A stretch of 64,000 bases of DNA, taken from positions 30,342 through 94,341 of the forward strand of contig JADDOH010023177.1 in assembly GCA_016648135.1 (NCBI GenBank). The letters are read 5' to 3'. The notes beneath the pieces were generated by a model. It saw only the letters and a list, made by a program, of their open reading frames with translations. It did no database searches and was not told where the DNA came from. Within the stretch, counting starts at the first letter, position 1; each line of letters begins with the position of its first letter. This document shows positions 44,197 through 54,184 of the stretch, in pieces. The DNA comes from Agrypnia vestita (lineage: Eukaryota; Arthropoda; Insecta; Trichoptera; Phryganeidae). The position numbers and the translations under genes were made by a program.

Positions 44197-45576
44197 TTTA
44201 TTATATAAGTACATGATGTCATTTTATGAAGCTTCGAGAAAGATTGACTGACTTTTCCGCATTTTTAATAATTTTTAAGTCATTGTAAAACTTATAAAGT
44301 GCTATAAAATCCTCGATTACGTACAATTCTTTCTGCTTCTGTCATCTAGTGAAAATACTTTAAAGCAATAACTTTAGACATAGTATGCTCACTCATGTTC
44401 TAGTTCGTACATGTATTCTTCTCTAGCACGTATCGCTATAACCTTCGGATCGTGATTGTAATATGCAAACAGAAAACAAATCTCATCTACTTTTAGGACA
44501 TCTATTTCTATAAAAGGAAAAATACAAAAGAAATATTTCACAGTTCAAAGGAATTCAACGTACGTCAACAAGATTCATAGATAAAATAAATGTTATAAAT
44601 ATCTTTAACAATATTATTATATGTATGTTCTGAGAACACAATTACTAAATTTGTCTTCGAGATTATTATCTAAATAAGATAAATTATAAAAATGTCACAG
44701 GGATGAAGCTATTTATATGAGAAACGTATATGGAAGTCTTTTTATACGATGGCCGAGGGGTTTCAATCTGCATGAGCCGCCTTTAAGAGGCCCCAGTACA
44801 CGAATTTCGTATTTGCTCTCGATTTTGCTAAATTTAACGTAAACTTATTAAATCATTTTGAAAAACGCATAGCGTAACAGGCTTTTAATCAATTTTATTA
44901 TGATAGATCCATTGACTCTTGAAGCTTTAATCCTAATTATTAACGTTTATGTACTCTATGATATTCATAAAAAAATGTATACTTAATTATGTTGAAAAAA
45001 TAATTTGTTAAACTGTATTAAAGATGACGTAAAACTGCTATGCAGTTTGGCATATAAATAAAACATCTAATAATCTGTAAGAAACAATGAAAAAAAATAC
45101 TTCCTGTCTCTTTCATTCATTGCGATAGATACAATACTATTCACAGTATTATTGATGAAATAGGCGTTGTCTTTGCCAGAGAGATTCCTGATTATCTTTA
45201 CAGATGGTTGGAATAAAAGTACTTAATTATTGTATTTGACTTGAATACTTGAAGGCTTTTGTTATTTTAAATACCTTGTGGCTCTTTATTAGTCGATTCG
45301 ACTAATCATTAATTCGTTTATTAAAAATAGCGGCATTTACCGGCGTGACGCAACCGCCTCTTAAGACGTTCTAAATATGGTCTACGTCGGTGACTAAGAT
45401 GACACGGAGAATCAACGCGATACACTCATTAGATCGAAAGAGAAAGCAACAAATGTCAGTTGAAACGATTAACAGTAGCCTTCAAGTGTTAATTGTATCT
45501 CAGAAAGACTATCTCCTATCGCCACATCTCTGAACGAATATAAATATAATCGATAAAACGTTGCTTTATATGGAGG
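44197..45576. other. Unassigned; includes a foldback fragment at 44682-44752
   Basis: ATGTCACAGGGATGAAGCTA and ATATGGAAGTCTTTTTAT at 44690-44745 match the outer left arm of the long-TIR foldback family. The rest is unassigned. Confidence 0.5.
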
Positions 45577-45664
45577 TGCGTCATGATTCGAAAACATAAA
45601 ATTTAATCTCAGACATATGTACATATGTACGAGATTAAATTTTATGTTTTCGAATCATGACGCA
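45577..45664. repeat. Perfect 34-bp-arm palindrome
   Basis: TGCGTCATGATTCGAAAACA and ATAAAATTTAATCTC form the left arm (45577-45610) and are exactly complemented at 45631-45664. The 20-base spacer contains its own palindrome, ACATATGTACATATGT. Perfect arms imply recent formation or gene-conversion upkeep. It resembles a small foldback MITE, but no target duplication was found. Confidence 0.85.
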
Positions 45665-45716
45665 TGTTATGTTACCTCAATCTTCTTCTACATGAATGGG
45701 GTGACAGATCAGGGGT

Positions 45717-45986
45717 GTGTTTAAATTTCCATTTCAAATTTTCCGTGACATTTTTCCAGATAATTCTGTAATTAATACTCCCGTCACGACCGTCGTGTCA
45801 GAGGTCGGTGTGATGGAGATTGATGAAATTACAAAAAAATATATAAAAGTTACAAATGAAGACATTTCCAAAGAAAACATTCAATTTTTAATCGGATATT
45901 TTTGCACTATAAATATCCCACAGCAATATCACGCACTTAAAATCCTATTTCATGAATATTATCACGAATTCCTGGCAACATTATAA
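45717..45986 (+). CDS. Unrecognised 89-codon frame
   Basis: The C-terminal two-thirds (GVMEIDEITKKYIKVTNEDI onwards) has a more protein-like composition than other frames here, with acidic and aromatic residues mixed. No motif, signal peptide or family was recognised, and no upstream exon is evident. It could be a fragment of an unknown element or chance. Confidence 0.2.
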   Translation: MFKFPFQIFRDIFPDNSVINTPVTTVVSEVGVMEIDEITKKYIKVTNEDISKENIQFLIGYFCTINIPQQYHALKILFHEYYHEFLATL

Positions 45987-46359
45987 AATAAAACATATAG
46001 AATCAATTTCTTGTACAATATATTGTAAGAAGTACGTTGAAATAAAACTCAACTTTGTAGTCTCCTTACTATGACACATACTTTAGGAAAATAGAAAGAG
46101 TCTAACAGAAATTCTTGAGATTTATAAATTTTAATATGCGTATTCTAATAGAAATCATAAATTATGATAATTTAAAGAATGTTCATCATTCGAATTAATT
46201 ATCATACAGAAGATATGTCAGGGACATAGGACCGGTTGCATTACCTTGGTTTATTGTTATTTATCGTTTAAATCATTAATTTTTGCATTTCCCACCGATC
46301 AAATAACCCGTTTTCGTAACAATCTATGCTTTAAACGAACTATTATTGTAAACCAAGTT

Positions 46360-46690
46360 GATAAAACCAGCCCATAGTGTTTCTGTTTAAAATTATTAAA
46401 ATAATGTTTGACTGCCCTGAACTGATTCATATGGTCTCGCATAATATACAAAGACAAACGAGACATTACGAAATGTTCTTTGTAGGGACCCACAGGAAGA
46501 ACTACCTATGCCTTAAATTAACCGATATACGCACCCATCGCATTGGAAATAACTTTTTAAAATTCGTTGACATTTTTTGTTGTAGTAGTATACTTGAACT
46601 AAATAACTACTTAGACTTCGAGTTAAATTTCTATTTATTTTTATTTTTTTACTTTTTACTTACTGTTCTTTATTTTATTATCATTTGTTA
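46360..46690 (+). pseudogene. Jockey/CR1-type LINE 3'-end relic
   Basis: FLFKIIKIMFDCPELIHMV, then RKNYLCLKLTDIRTHRI and FVDIFCCSSILELNNYL follow the order 'DCPELL..I...VP..R.R', 'RTNY...SP..R', 'DIF..S...F...L' of the C-terminal tail of Jockey/CR1 reverse transcriptases. Upstream codons are broken by stops, so only a tail relic remains. The 3' flank is T-rich. Confidence 0.65.
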
Positions 46691-46894
46691 AAGGTTTTGA
46701 ATATTAATTTTTACTTTCAATCATTGTTCATCTACATTTATTTATTTTAAAGTGTTTAAATAATAGTTCATTTATTTAAAAAAAATGTATTTTATTTATT
46801 ATTTTTATGTTTAGTTTGTAGAAATCCGTGTTTACTCTAATGAAATTTAAAATAAATTAAATTATAATTGATATTATACATATTAGTTCTGCAA

Positions 46895-47035
46895 TATACT
46901 ATCAACCTCCTCCGTTCCGTCGCGCGTAAAGGTAATAAAATGAATAATTTTCAAATTTTGGAATTTAAAAGAAATTTGAACTTCTCCTCTTCTCTCAATA
47001 TTCCCGTTACAACCATCCGCAACACCGGTAATTTC
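46895..47035 (+). repeat. Dispersed leader-plus-ATG block, copy 3
   Basis: CCTCCGTTCCGTCGCGCGTA leads to ATG at 46939 and MNNFQILEFKRNLNF. Its 65-codon frame (46868-47065) is the longest of the three copies. Same order as copies at 1010 and 29940. Confidence 0.5.
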
Positions 47036-47125
47036 ATCTCGTTTTGTTATTACCTAACCGATTAATTATTTGTGTTTGAACAGAATCAACGTAAAAAATT
47101 TTTATTTAAAAGTAGTCAGTTTGAT

Positions 47126-47180
47126 ACTTCACCTATCGATGAGAGATTATGTTTCTCTCGAAAATTAAGTAGTGAAAAAT
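47126..47180 (+). ncRNA. Decayed hammerhead motif, family D
   Basis: GAGAGA/TCTCTC stem II, GAAAATTAAGTAGTG and the flanking TTCAC/GTGAA follow the 35475 layout. The core is CTATCGATGA, so it is mutated. Confidence 0.5.
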
Positions 47181-47263
47181 ATAATTTAACTCACGTAAAG
47201 GTAGCAAGGTTAATGTTTTTTTTTAATTTAATAGTTTGATAATTTAGACTTGCACGTTGATCC

Positions 47264-47312
47264 TCAAATCATAGCGCTAGCGTTTAGCTTATTTTGAAAA
47301 TAAAAATATCAC
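47264..47312 (+). mobile_element. SINE S1 body fragment
   Basis: TAGCGCTAGCGTTTAGCTTA, then TTTTGAAAATA matches the body of the 3389-3568 SINE. Confidence 0.5.
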
Positions 47313-47715
47313 GAATTGGCGGTTGGATCCGAATGAGTTACTTGAAAACAAATAGAATATTATTTATTATTAAACAAAGGCACTGTACACAAAATTTAGC
47401 TAGATCATTATTCTGTAACCTGAACTAATTACGAGTTCGCTAGAAAGTTTCTGCTTTGTACGCTGTCATCTATGCTTCACTTCATTGTCATCGCACGGAT
47501 TTACAGTCCCATGTTTGTCAGTTTCTATGACTTTTGTTCGTTGTCAAAATAAAACTCCTGCACGTGAGATATCGCCGTCGTTTGCATAGAGAAAATTCTT
47601 TCTCTAATACTCTCTCGTTTTCTACCGGCTTCCAGACTGTTCCAAATGTCTACCGTGTTCGGAAACCTCTGATTAAGTATAGTTACGATTGCATGAATAT
47701 TTAAAAAAAAACAAC
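47305..47715 (-). mobile_element. Possible further LTR of the ATAT family
   Basis: Read on the minus strand, an AATAAATAATATTC polyA-type region precedes CATTCGGATCCAACCGCCAA and a decayed CGTGATA end, as in the other LTRs. A promoter-side GAGAGAGTATTAG block lies upstream. The outer ends do not give a clean ATAT pair. Confidence 0.3.
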
Positions 47716-48489
47716 ATGTTTATTGCAGCGCCAACTAAAATGATATCACTTTATTGATTTTTAAAATATGTTCTCAGTTCAATTCATCTCAGTTATTGAT
47801 AAAAAAACTTATTTTTAATCTGTAATAAACGCGTCCATATTTGTATGTTGAAAATATATTACGGAATAAAGATATAAACTAATTTTAATGATTTGGTTTA
47901 CAACCACCCTGTCATGTGTTTATTTTACACCAAAGCACGTCGACATCAAAATTGAAATTCACTTAGCCGAATTACAAATTCCCGAATTCCTACTTAAAAA
48001 AATCAATATATTACTTTCTTATTCGCGTCACGCGATCGAAGCTGTCGGGTCGCCTCACAATAAAACTTTCCCGCGATGGGAAATTAATTTCGAAAAAATT
48101 CAACTTTTGCTGACAAAAAATTTCTAGTTTGAAAGTGAAATTGACATTACTTTCGGGATCACATCGGAGCCTAATGTCACTTTTCACTTCCACGGAGGCT
48201 CTCACGCTTATCGAATAAACCCGCTGGAAGTTAAATTTAGTCGACAAAGGCATTTTTTTTTGCCACCGTGTGGAGTTTTATGACTCTTGTTGAGCTATTG
48301 TTTTGTCATGGTATTTTGTGTATTACGGAGTTTTCTAGCGGAGAAAACTATCAAAAAAATGGAGTAGGGTAGTATTTTCCAAACTTACAACATGTTTGCA
48401 TCCCAATGTTTTTCAATGGAGATGCTTACACGAAATACGTGTTATTTCAATATTCTCTGTTGGGTTGATGAAAAGGTGACTTTTTTATA
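47716..48489. other. Unassigned DNA
   Basis: The 79-codon frame 47888-48127 has no recognisable motif. A weak SINE S1 3' trace (ACGAAATACGTGTTATTTCA) is near 48433 on the minus strand. Confidence 0.35.
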
Positions 48490-48493
48490 ATAT

Positions 48494-49088
48494 TGTTACA
48501 GAAAGACAAACAGAAGGAAAGGGGCATTGTCCGAATCCATTGTGATGTGTCTCAACACAATTAAATGATCGAGAATGGCCTATAGCAAGCTAGGGTTATC
48601 TACAACCGAAACGCCAGGAACAACCGAGAAGCGACGAGAACCTTCTCCTAAACACTAGAATAATCTATAAAGTTCGAAAATACCAGCATTTCGATAGAAG
48701 TAGCGCGGATTTAGGTCGCCGCGGAGATTTGATAGTTCATTTGTTGCGAAGTTTGCAGCGAGCGGTGAGATAATCAAAGCGATAAATAAAGCGAAATAAT
48801 CGAGCGAAGAATCTAAGTGGCGATATAAACCGGAGCGACTTCTATGTGGGAGTACTGAATATTGTATGAGCCATAAATAAGTGTTACCCAGCGATAATAA
48901 AATGTTCATAGACGAAGTGATAAATTGCGAAATACTCGTAGTTTAGATTAAATAATTGCGTTTAATTTAATTCGTATTAAGTAATTTTGTACATTAAATA
49001 ATTAATTTATCATTAATTAATTAATTGCTTATAATTTTTCAGGGCTCAAAAGTTTTCATTAGCCTCCCGCAGCCACAACCACGTGACA
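48494..49088 (+). mobile_element. Solo LTR, ATAT-target family, copy 4 (longest)
   Basis: A 595-bp block begins TGTTACAGAAAG and ends CACGTGACA, with ATAT on both sides (48490-48493, 49089-49092). TATAAA at 48666-48671 follows CCTAAACACTAGAATAATC, and TTAGCCTCCCGCAGCC is near the end. Several ordered phrases match the minus-strand LTR at 33355-33907. No internal region or partner LTR adjoins, so it is a solo LTR, probably Gypsy-type. The 84-codon minus frame inside it is not a gene. Confidence 0.85.
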
Positions 49089-49092
49089 ATAT

Positions 49093-50334
49093 GTAAAAAA
49101 AATTCTCCGAACAGACGAATAATTTCTATTTTAAAACTATTATTTATTTTCATTTTACATACAGTTTCGGCGTGGTAGAGAACCCTTGTGAATTCTTTAA
49201 ACGTCTATCGATAAATATCACTTAAGTTTCACGCATTTGGCAAAGACAATACCGAGATTTCAATAAGAAGATCTCAAAAACAAACAAAAACCTTTGCGAT
49301 GTGTGCGGAGAAGATTTAAGTTTGACTGACTGTCTAAAGGTGGTTTCCGAGGATTCGGCCAATACACCAATAACCGTGCGGACTTCGAAGTCTGATGACG
49401 ATATATTGAAAACATAATGGACACTGAACGTCAAAATACCAGCGAGATAACGTTAAAGATGAGAGTCGACCAATAGTGAGGTATCTGAAGCGAAGACGGA
49501 TGATTTCGCAGTAAGATACTAGAACTTTTAATGGATGGACTTTAGCTGCCAATTTAACGAATCACGTGTTTCTTTGAGTGCTAGAAAAAAATACGCATTT
49601 TTTTCAAAAAAATAGTGACGGGATGAAATATGCCGCATTGACCACTTCGAAGGCTGAAATGCTTAAAAATAAATAATATAAAGGTAAAAACATCCTTTGA
49701 CTCATTTTTTGCATCAGTCTCATCAATTTAACACAAAAAAATATCATGTTGATAAACATAATACATACAAACCGTGAAAACTATTTCTATCACGACTTGA
49801 GTTTCGCGTATGAGAAAATTCTCACTGTCGAAAATTTTAAGGAGAAATACCAAAGAAAAAAAAAATTAATAAGCATTAAAAATAACAAACGCTTAATGTG
49901 TGTGTGTAATATAAAATTTTATATAAAAAATATCGCAAAAATATTTTTTCTATGAATAATACCTAACTTGACTAGAAACGTTAAAATACTGTGGTATGTA
50001 TTTTTATTTCAATATGATAACGCTATAATTTTTATTATTTTTAATAAAATAATTGAGCTCGTAGAAAATTGGGAAAGAAATCAAGAAAAAAAAAAGTCTC
50101 CTAAATGTAGATACACATAAATAAATAAATATAATCTTCTCTAAACTCTGCAATCAACTTGAGAAATAGAGTCGTATTATCCACCACGTGTTTAGACTGA
50201 TCAGCAATCAATGACGATGATACGATGAAGGAAAAAAATCTATAAAATAAATATACTCATCCAAATATTTCGATACGCATACTTAAGTTTGGAAATAACT
50301 GGTATAGGAAATAGAGATATGAAGAGTGTCAATT
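49093..50334. other. Unassigned DNA
   Basis: No gene or repeat recognised. The frames at 49222-49552 (minus) and 49746-49955 (plus) have no motif. Confidence 0.4.
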
Positions 50335-50488
50335 CGAAGTGAGAATAATAGACAGTAGGAAACAGGTTAATTGCTGGAATTAAAACATTAGATAATTAGA
50401 GTGTGATACGCAATCAGCGATCGGCATATGACACGCAAGGCAAGTCGTTATTATTATTTCCTGTGATTTTTCACGGGTGTACGGCTAG
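50335..50488 (+). mobile_element. Helitron H2 3' end
   Basis: ATTGCTGGAATTAAAACATT, GTGTGATACGCAATCAGC and the 3' hairpin CCTGTGA/TCACGGG lead to GTACGGCTAG at 50488, followed by T. The mariner lies 7 bp beyond this end. Confidence 0.7.
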
Positions 50489-50497
50489 TATATAATA

Positions 50498-51771
50498 TTA
50501 GGTCCTTACATATGAAATTGGCGTTTTGCCGTACTGGAAAATTTGATCTCAAATATCTTCTCTTTGGTTAGGAATTCCAAATCCAAATTTATACAGCTAT
50601 TTACTCATGTATTTGTGTTTTGAAAATTATAATTCATTTGTTTTTTCCTCAATTGTTTTTTTCTTTGCGTCACTCAGTTTACAAAATGAAAAACTTGAAA
50701 TATCGCGTTATTTACGAGTACGAGTTCCACCGTGGCACCAGTGCTGTAGAAACGGCTCGAAGTATTAATGATGTGTATGGCGACGGTGTCGCAAAAGAAA
50801 ACACAGTGCGTTTTTGGTTCCAACGTTTTCGTTCTGGAAATTTCGACCTGCAGAACAAGCCCCGTGGACGGCCGGAGACCTAAGTTGATAATGAAGAATT
50901 GAAGGCTATTGTGGAAGCGGATCCATCACAAACCACATCTGAGTTAACTGCAGGCTGCGGTGTTAGTGATAAAACTGTTTTTTTAAATTGGTAAGGTGAA
51001 AAAGCTTGAAAGGTGGGTACCTCACGGATTGAGTGAAGCAAATCAACAAACGCGCGTTGACTGCTGCGTTGCATTACTCAACCGGCACAATAATGAAGGG
51101 ATTTTAAATCGAATTATTACCTGTGATGAAAAGTGGATCCTGTACGATAATCGGAAGCGCTCATCGCAATGGCTGAACCCTGCCGAACCAGCCAAATCAT
51201 GCCCCAAGCGAAAATTGACTCCAAAAAAGTTACTTGTGAGCATTTGGTGGACTAGTGCTGGTGTCGTTCACTACAGCTTTCTTAAATCTGGCCAGACGAT
51301 TACGGCAGATGTCTATTGTCAGCAACTGCAAACCATGATGGAAAAGCTAGCTGCTAAACAACCGAGGCTGGTTAATCGCTCTAGGCTACTGCTGCTTCAT
51401 GATAACGCTAGACCACACACTGCACAACAGACGGCTACCAAATTATAGGAGCTTCAATTGGAATGTCTAAGACATCCATCGTACTCTCCGGACATTGCCC
51501 TAACCGATTTCCATTTTTTTCGAAATTTGGATAACATCATGCAAAGGAAAAAATTCAACTCCGATGGGGCAGTCCAAACCACCTTCAAAAATTTTATTGA
51601 TTCCCGTCCGAATGTTCCCTTTAGTAAAGGGCTCGATGAACTACCTATGAGATGGCAAAAATGCATAGATAGCAATGGTACATACTTTGATTAAATAAAT
51701 ATATTGTAATAAAAAAAATCGGCTTTATGTTCCTCCCATACAAAACGCCAATTTCATATGTAAGGACCTAA
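50498..51771 (+). mobile_element. Mariner transposon, full-length, perfect TIRs
   Basis: A 1274-bp element has perfect 31-bp inverted repeats (50498-50528, 51741-51771; tip TTAGGTCCTTACATATG) and TA at both flanks (50496-50497, 51772-51773). This is the standard size and TA target of mariner. The single transposase gene fills the interior in the plus direction. Intact TIRs mean it could still be mobilised in trans by a related transposase, although its own gene is broken. Confidence 0.97.
50686..51694 (+). pseudogene. Mariner transposase, inactivated (cecropia-like, D,D34D)
   Basis: The transposase would bind the TIRs and cut and paste the element in the nucleus. ATG at 50686 opens MKNLKYRVIYEYEFHRGTS with the N-terminal helix-turn-helix (VRFWFQRFRSGNFDL). 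Catalytic aspartates are in TCDEKW (GAT 51125), LHDNARPHTA (GAT 51401) and ALTDFHFF (GAT 51506); the last two are 35 codons apart, which is D,D34D. The gene ends at TAA 51692. Damage: TAA at 50881-50883 after RPET, a frameshift or small deletion near 50980 where the linker helices should be, and TAG at 51446-51448 after ATKL. SPDIAL departs from the usual SPDLAP. Sequence style (CDEKWILYDN, WWTSAGVVHYSFL) resembles the cecropia subfamily, the group of human SETMAR/Hsmar1; that assignment is from memory of the family. Confidence 0.95.
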
Positions 51772-51794
51772 TATAATATAATTAAACTCAAGTA

Positions 51795-51900
51795 ATGTTT
51801 TATTTTACTCTATTATATTTTACACTATTAAAAACTTAATAGTGCCCTGATGAAGTTTGAGGAAAGCGAAACCGGTTTGCATATTAACTAATAAATAGTG
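51795..51900 (+). ncRNA. Hammerhead ribozyme, family E, long stem I
   Basis: CTGATGA (51847-51853) and GAAAC (51868-51872) are intact. Stem II is short (GTTT/AAGC with one wobble and an extra A). Stem III is self-complementary ACCGGT (51871-51876), H17 = T, cut predicted after 51877. Stem I is strong: TTAATA (51836-51841) with TATTAA (51882-51887), and CACTATT (51823-51829) with AATAGTG (51894-51900), separated by internal loops. It begins just outside the mariner. Host element unknown, probably Penelope-like. Confidence 0.7.
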
Positions 51901-52139
51901 ATTTTATACCAAGTTAACGTGTTTAATTTATTTAATTAATTATTTTTTGCGTGTTTTATAAAGACTTTCTTCATGTTTTCACGTTTTTTACTTTTATCAA
52001 AATAATGCGCGGAGAGTTATGTAGAATGTGTGACAAGTTTTTTAAAAAAAAATTAATGCTTTAAACACTTCATGATACTCAATAACCGTAGTTAATTACA
52101 TCAAAAAATATCCATGGTTAAAGAAATTACACAACTTTA

Positions 52140-52210
52140 ACCTCACCAAGATTTGAACCTGAAACATCCGGTATGAGAAGCCAGTATCATTCCCACTGGA
52201 TTACGGAATT
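52140..52210 (-). mobile_element. SINE S2 head copy
   Basis: The minus strand keeps TAATCCAGTGGGAATGATAC, TGGCTTCTCATACC and a decayed B box AGGTTCAAATC. It lies in tandem with the next copy. Confidence 0.65.
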
Positions 52211-52214
52211 TTTC

Positions 52215-52375
52215 ATTATTATTATTTTTTTAATGCGTCAACAGGCCAAGAGGCCCAATTACTGAAGTTGTTATATCACAAAAACACTCAAACTTGAGTA
52301 AATCATATATGTAGATGAATTGTGACCTCACAAACCCAGAGCTCTAGGCGTGAGAAGCCAGTGTTATGCCCACAT
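52215..52375 (-). mobile_element. SINE S2, second tandem copy
   Basis: Head CACTGGCTTCTCACGCCTAG, body GTGAGGTCACAATTCATC, GATTTACTCAAG and TAATTGGGCCTCTTGGCCTG, colinear with 37450-37667. The B box has decayed. Confidence 0.7.
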
Positions 52376-52959
52376 AATCATAAATTATCACCGTAGCGAA
52401 ATAGTATCACAAATTCCCCAAATTTCCCCAAAATTCAAATGTTCCATATCAAATATGTTTTTGATAGTTTTTCTGTAAGTGGGTGTTTCTTTGTAATTGA
52501 TTCATCTAACTTATTATTAAAAAAAAAATAACGTAACATGTTGTCTTTCAAAATTAAGGCTTAGCTCCGTTTCTAGCAAAAACCTTGATTAAAACATTAT
52601 TTTAGTTTGCGCTTAAAATAAAGTTTAAAATAGAAATGTGGCAGATGGCATATTTAAAACTCTTCCACCGCAACATTCCCAAACCCTCCCGAGGTTGTGC
52701 ACAGCCTTCTGTGTAATTCATGAAGGGTTTTCCTATCTTGGGGGTTGAAAATTCCGACCCCAAAAATAGTACAAAGGGAATAAAATACTCGCCAAATGAT
52801 TAAATATCTGGAAATACAATTTTCACACAGATTTTAACAATATGAAGAAAAAATGTATGTATTTTGTGTTTTATTATTGAAAAATATATATATTGACTGT
52901 ATTTATATATTATCCAGTAGATCTACCAGCTTAATAGTAATAAGATGTTTAAAACTTAC
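52376..52959. other. Unassigned DNA
   Basis: Nothing recognisable was found. Confidence 0.45.
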
Positions 52960-53250
52960 TTCCTAACGATCACGCCGTTTCTCGTGGGGGAAGCAGAGAG
53001 GATGAGCGTCACACTCTTCTGTCCTGAAATACAACTATCGCCTCACCCACATTCATACATCTTCGCATGCAAGCTTGACGGTTGTTGAGGCTTTTAACGG
53101 GACCATCTTCCTGCATCTGATTAATCTGGTTGTGCCACGTCTTCCGCGGTGGTCCTCTCTTTCTGGCACCGTCAACACTTGCGCTATATATCTTTCTTAC
53201 CATTCTTTCCTCATTCATTTGCTTAATTAAAGAAAGTGAAAATATTTCAC
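52960..53250 (-). pseudogene. LINE family L1 3'-end relic
   Basis: The minus strand gives KQMNEERMVRKIYSASVDGA, RKRGPPRKTWHNQINQMQED and SLNNRQACMRRCMNV, EAIVVFQDRRV. This is the C-terminal tail of the same non-LTR reverse transcriptase as at 13450-13960, in one open frame (53009-53278). The first 20 codons of that frame do not belong to it. Confidence 0.8.
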
Positions 53251-53269
53251 ACAGCAGTAAATGTCCAGC

Positions 53270-53614
53270 CTTAAACAAAGTTCAGAGCTCATTGTTGTAG
53301 ACCAAGGTCCATTGTCTAGAACTAGTCCAAAGCTACGCCTCAAATTTATCCTTCAAAAATATCCAGTTATTACTCGTTTCTATTTGTCAGTACCCACATC
53401 CCAGTTGCGTATGTGTGCAGTCTGAAACATTTTTTAAATTTTAGTGTTTTTGGACAGAAGTCTGGATTTTATCAAATTTGTAAACATTAAAATTTTAACA
53501 TAGGATTTGAAAAACAAAAATGATGGATTAAAATTGACATAATAATAATACGAAAATCTTGTAGTAAATTATGTATTAATTACGTGACACCTTCAGAACG
53601 GAAATAAATAAATA
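53270..53614. other. Unassigned DNA
   Basis: Nothing recognisable was found. Confidence 0.45.
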
Positions 53615-53615
53615 A

Positions 53616-53995
53616 CTAGCCGTATACCCATGAAAAACACGGGACAAAATATCAACACCGCGTAATTTTGACCCTTGTGTGCTGCTTGAGCCGCGCGCGG
53701 ATTGCTTTTTTTTTGGGTCACGCGTCACAATTCTAGGATCGGTCTACACCAAACACTCGATCTCTCTACTCCTATCTGTCATCTGCTAGATTCTTCACTT
53801 CTTGGTAGGTGCTGCAGCGGCCTCTACGATTATTGGCCTCGACGATGGTAAAAAGCAGGCCTGGGAGCCTTACGTTATGGCGCATCTAATTCGCTCGTTA
53901 TGGGATGATTGCGTGTCATACTCTAAAGTTGTAATGCCAGCAAGTTACAGACGTTACGGACCGAAAGACAGACAACGAAACTATTATATTTAAAT
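53616..53995 (-). mobile_element. Non-autonomous Helitron H2, fullest copy
   Basis: On the minus strand it runs from TAAATATAATAGTTTCGTTG through repeated GTCTGT/TCCGT and TGCTGGCATTACAACTTTAG to a 3' hairpin CCCGTG/CATGGG and the terminus TACGGCTAG, then T. Five other partial copies are in the window. About 380 bp, no coding capacity. The 63-codon plus frame inside is not a gene. Confidence 0.75.
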
Positions 53996-54184
53996 TTTAG
54001 TGTGTTCTATCTGCACTCCGGCAAAAGTTACAAAGCGTCACATATCGACATGGGTCATAGATATTAATTTACAAGGCAGTACTGACGCAGAGTACAATTA
54101 TGCATCATTAAAACAAAATTGTAATAATTCTTGTTGTTTTAGATATTTGATCTATCCTTGAGCGGAAGCCGTTCTCTTGGAAAT

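Noticed and set aside
47888..48127. 79-codon frame
   Set aside because: No recognisable motif, single short frame in AT-rich DNA, overlapped by a minus frame of equal length.
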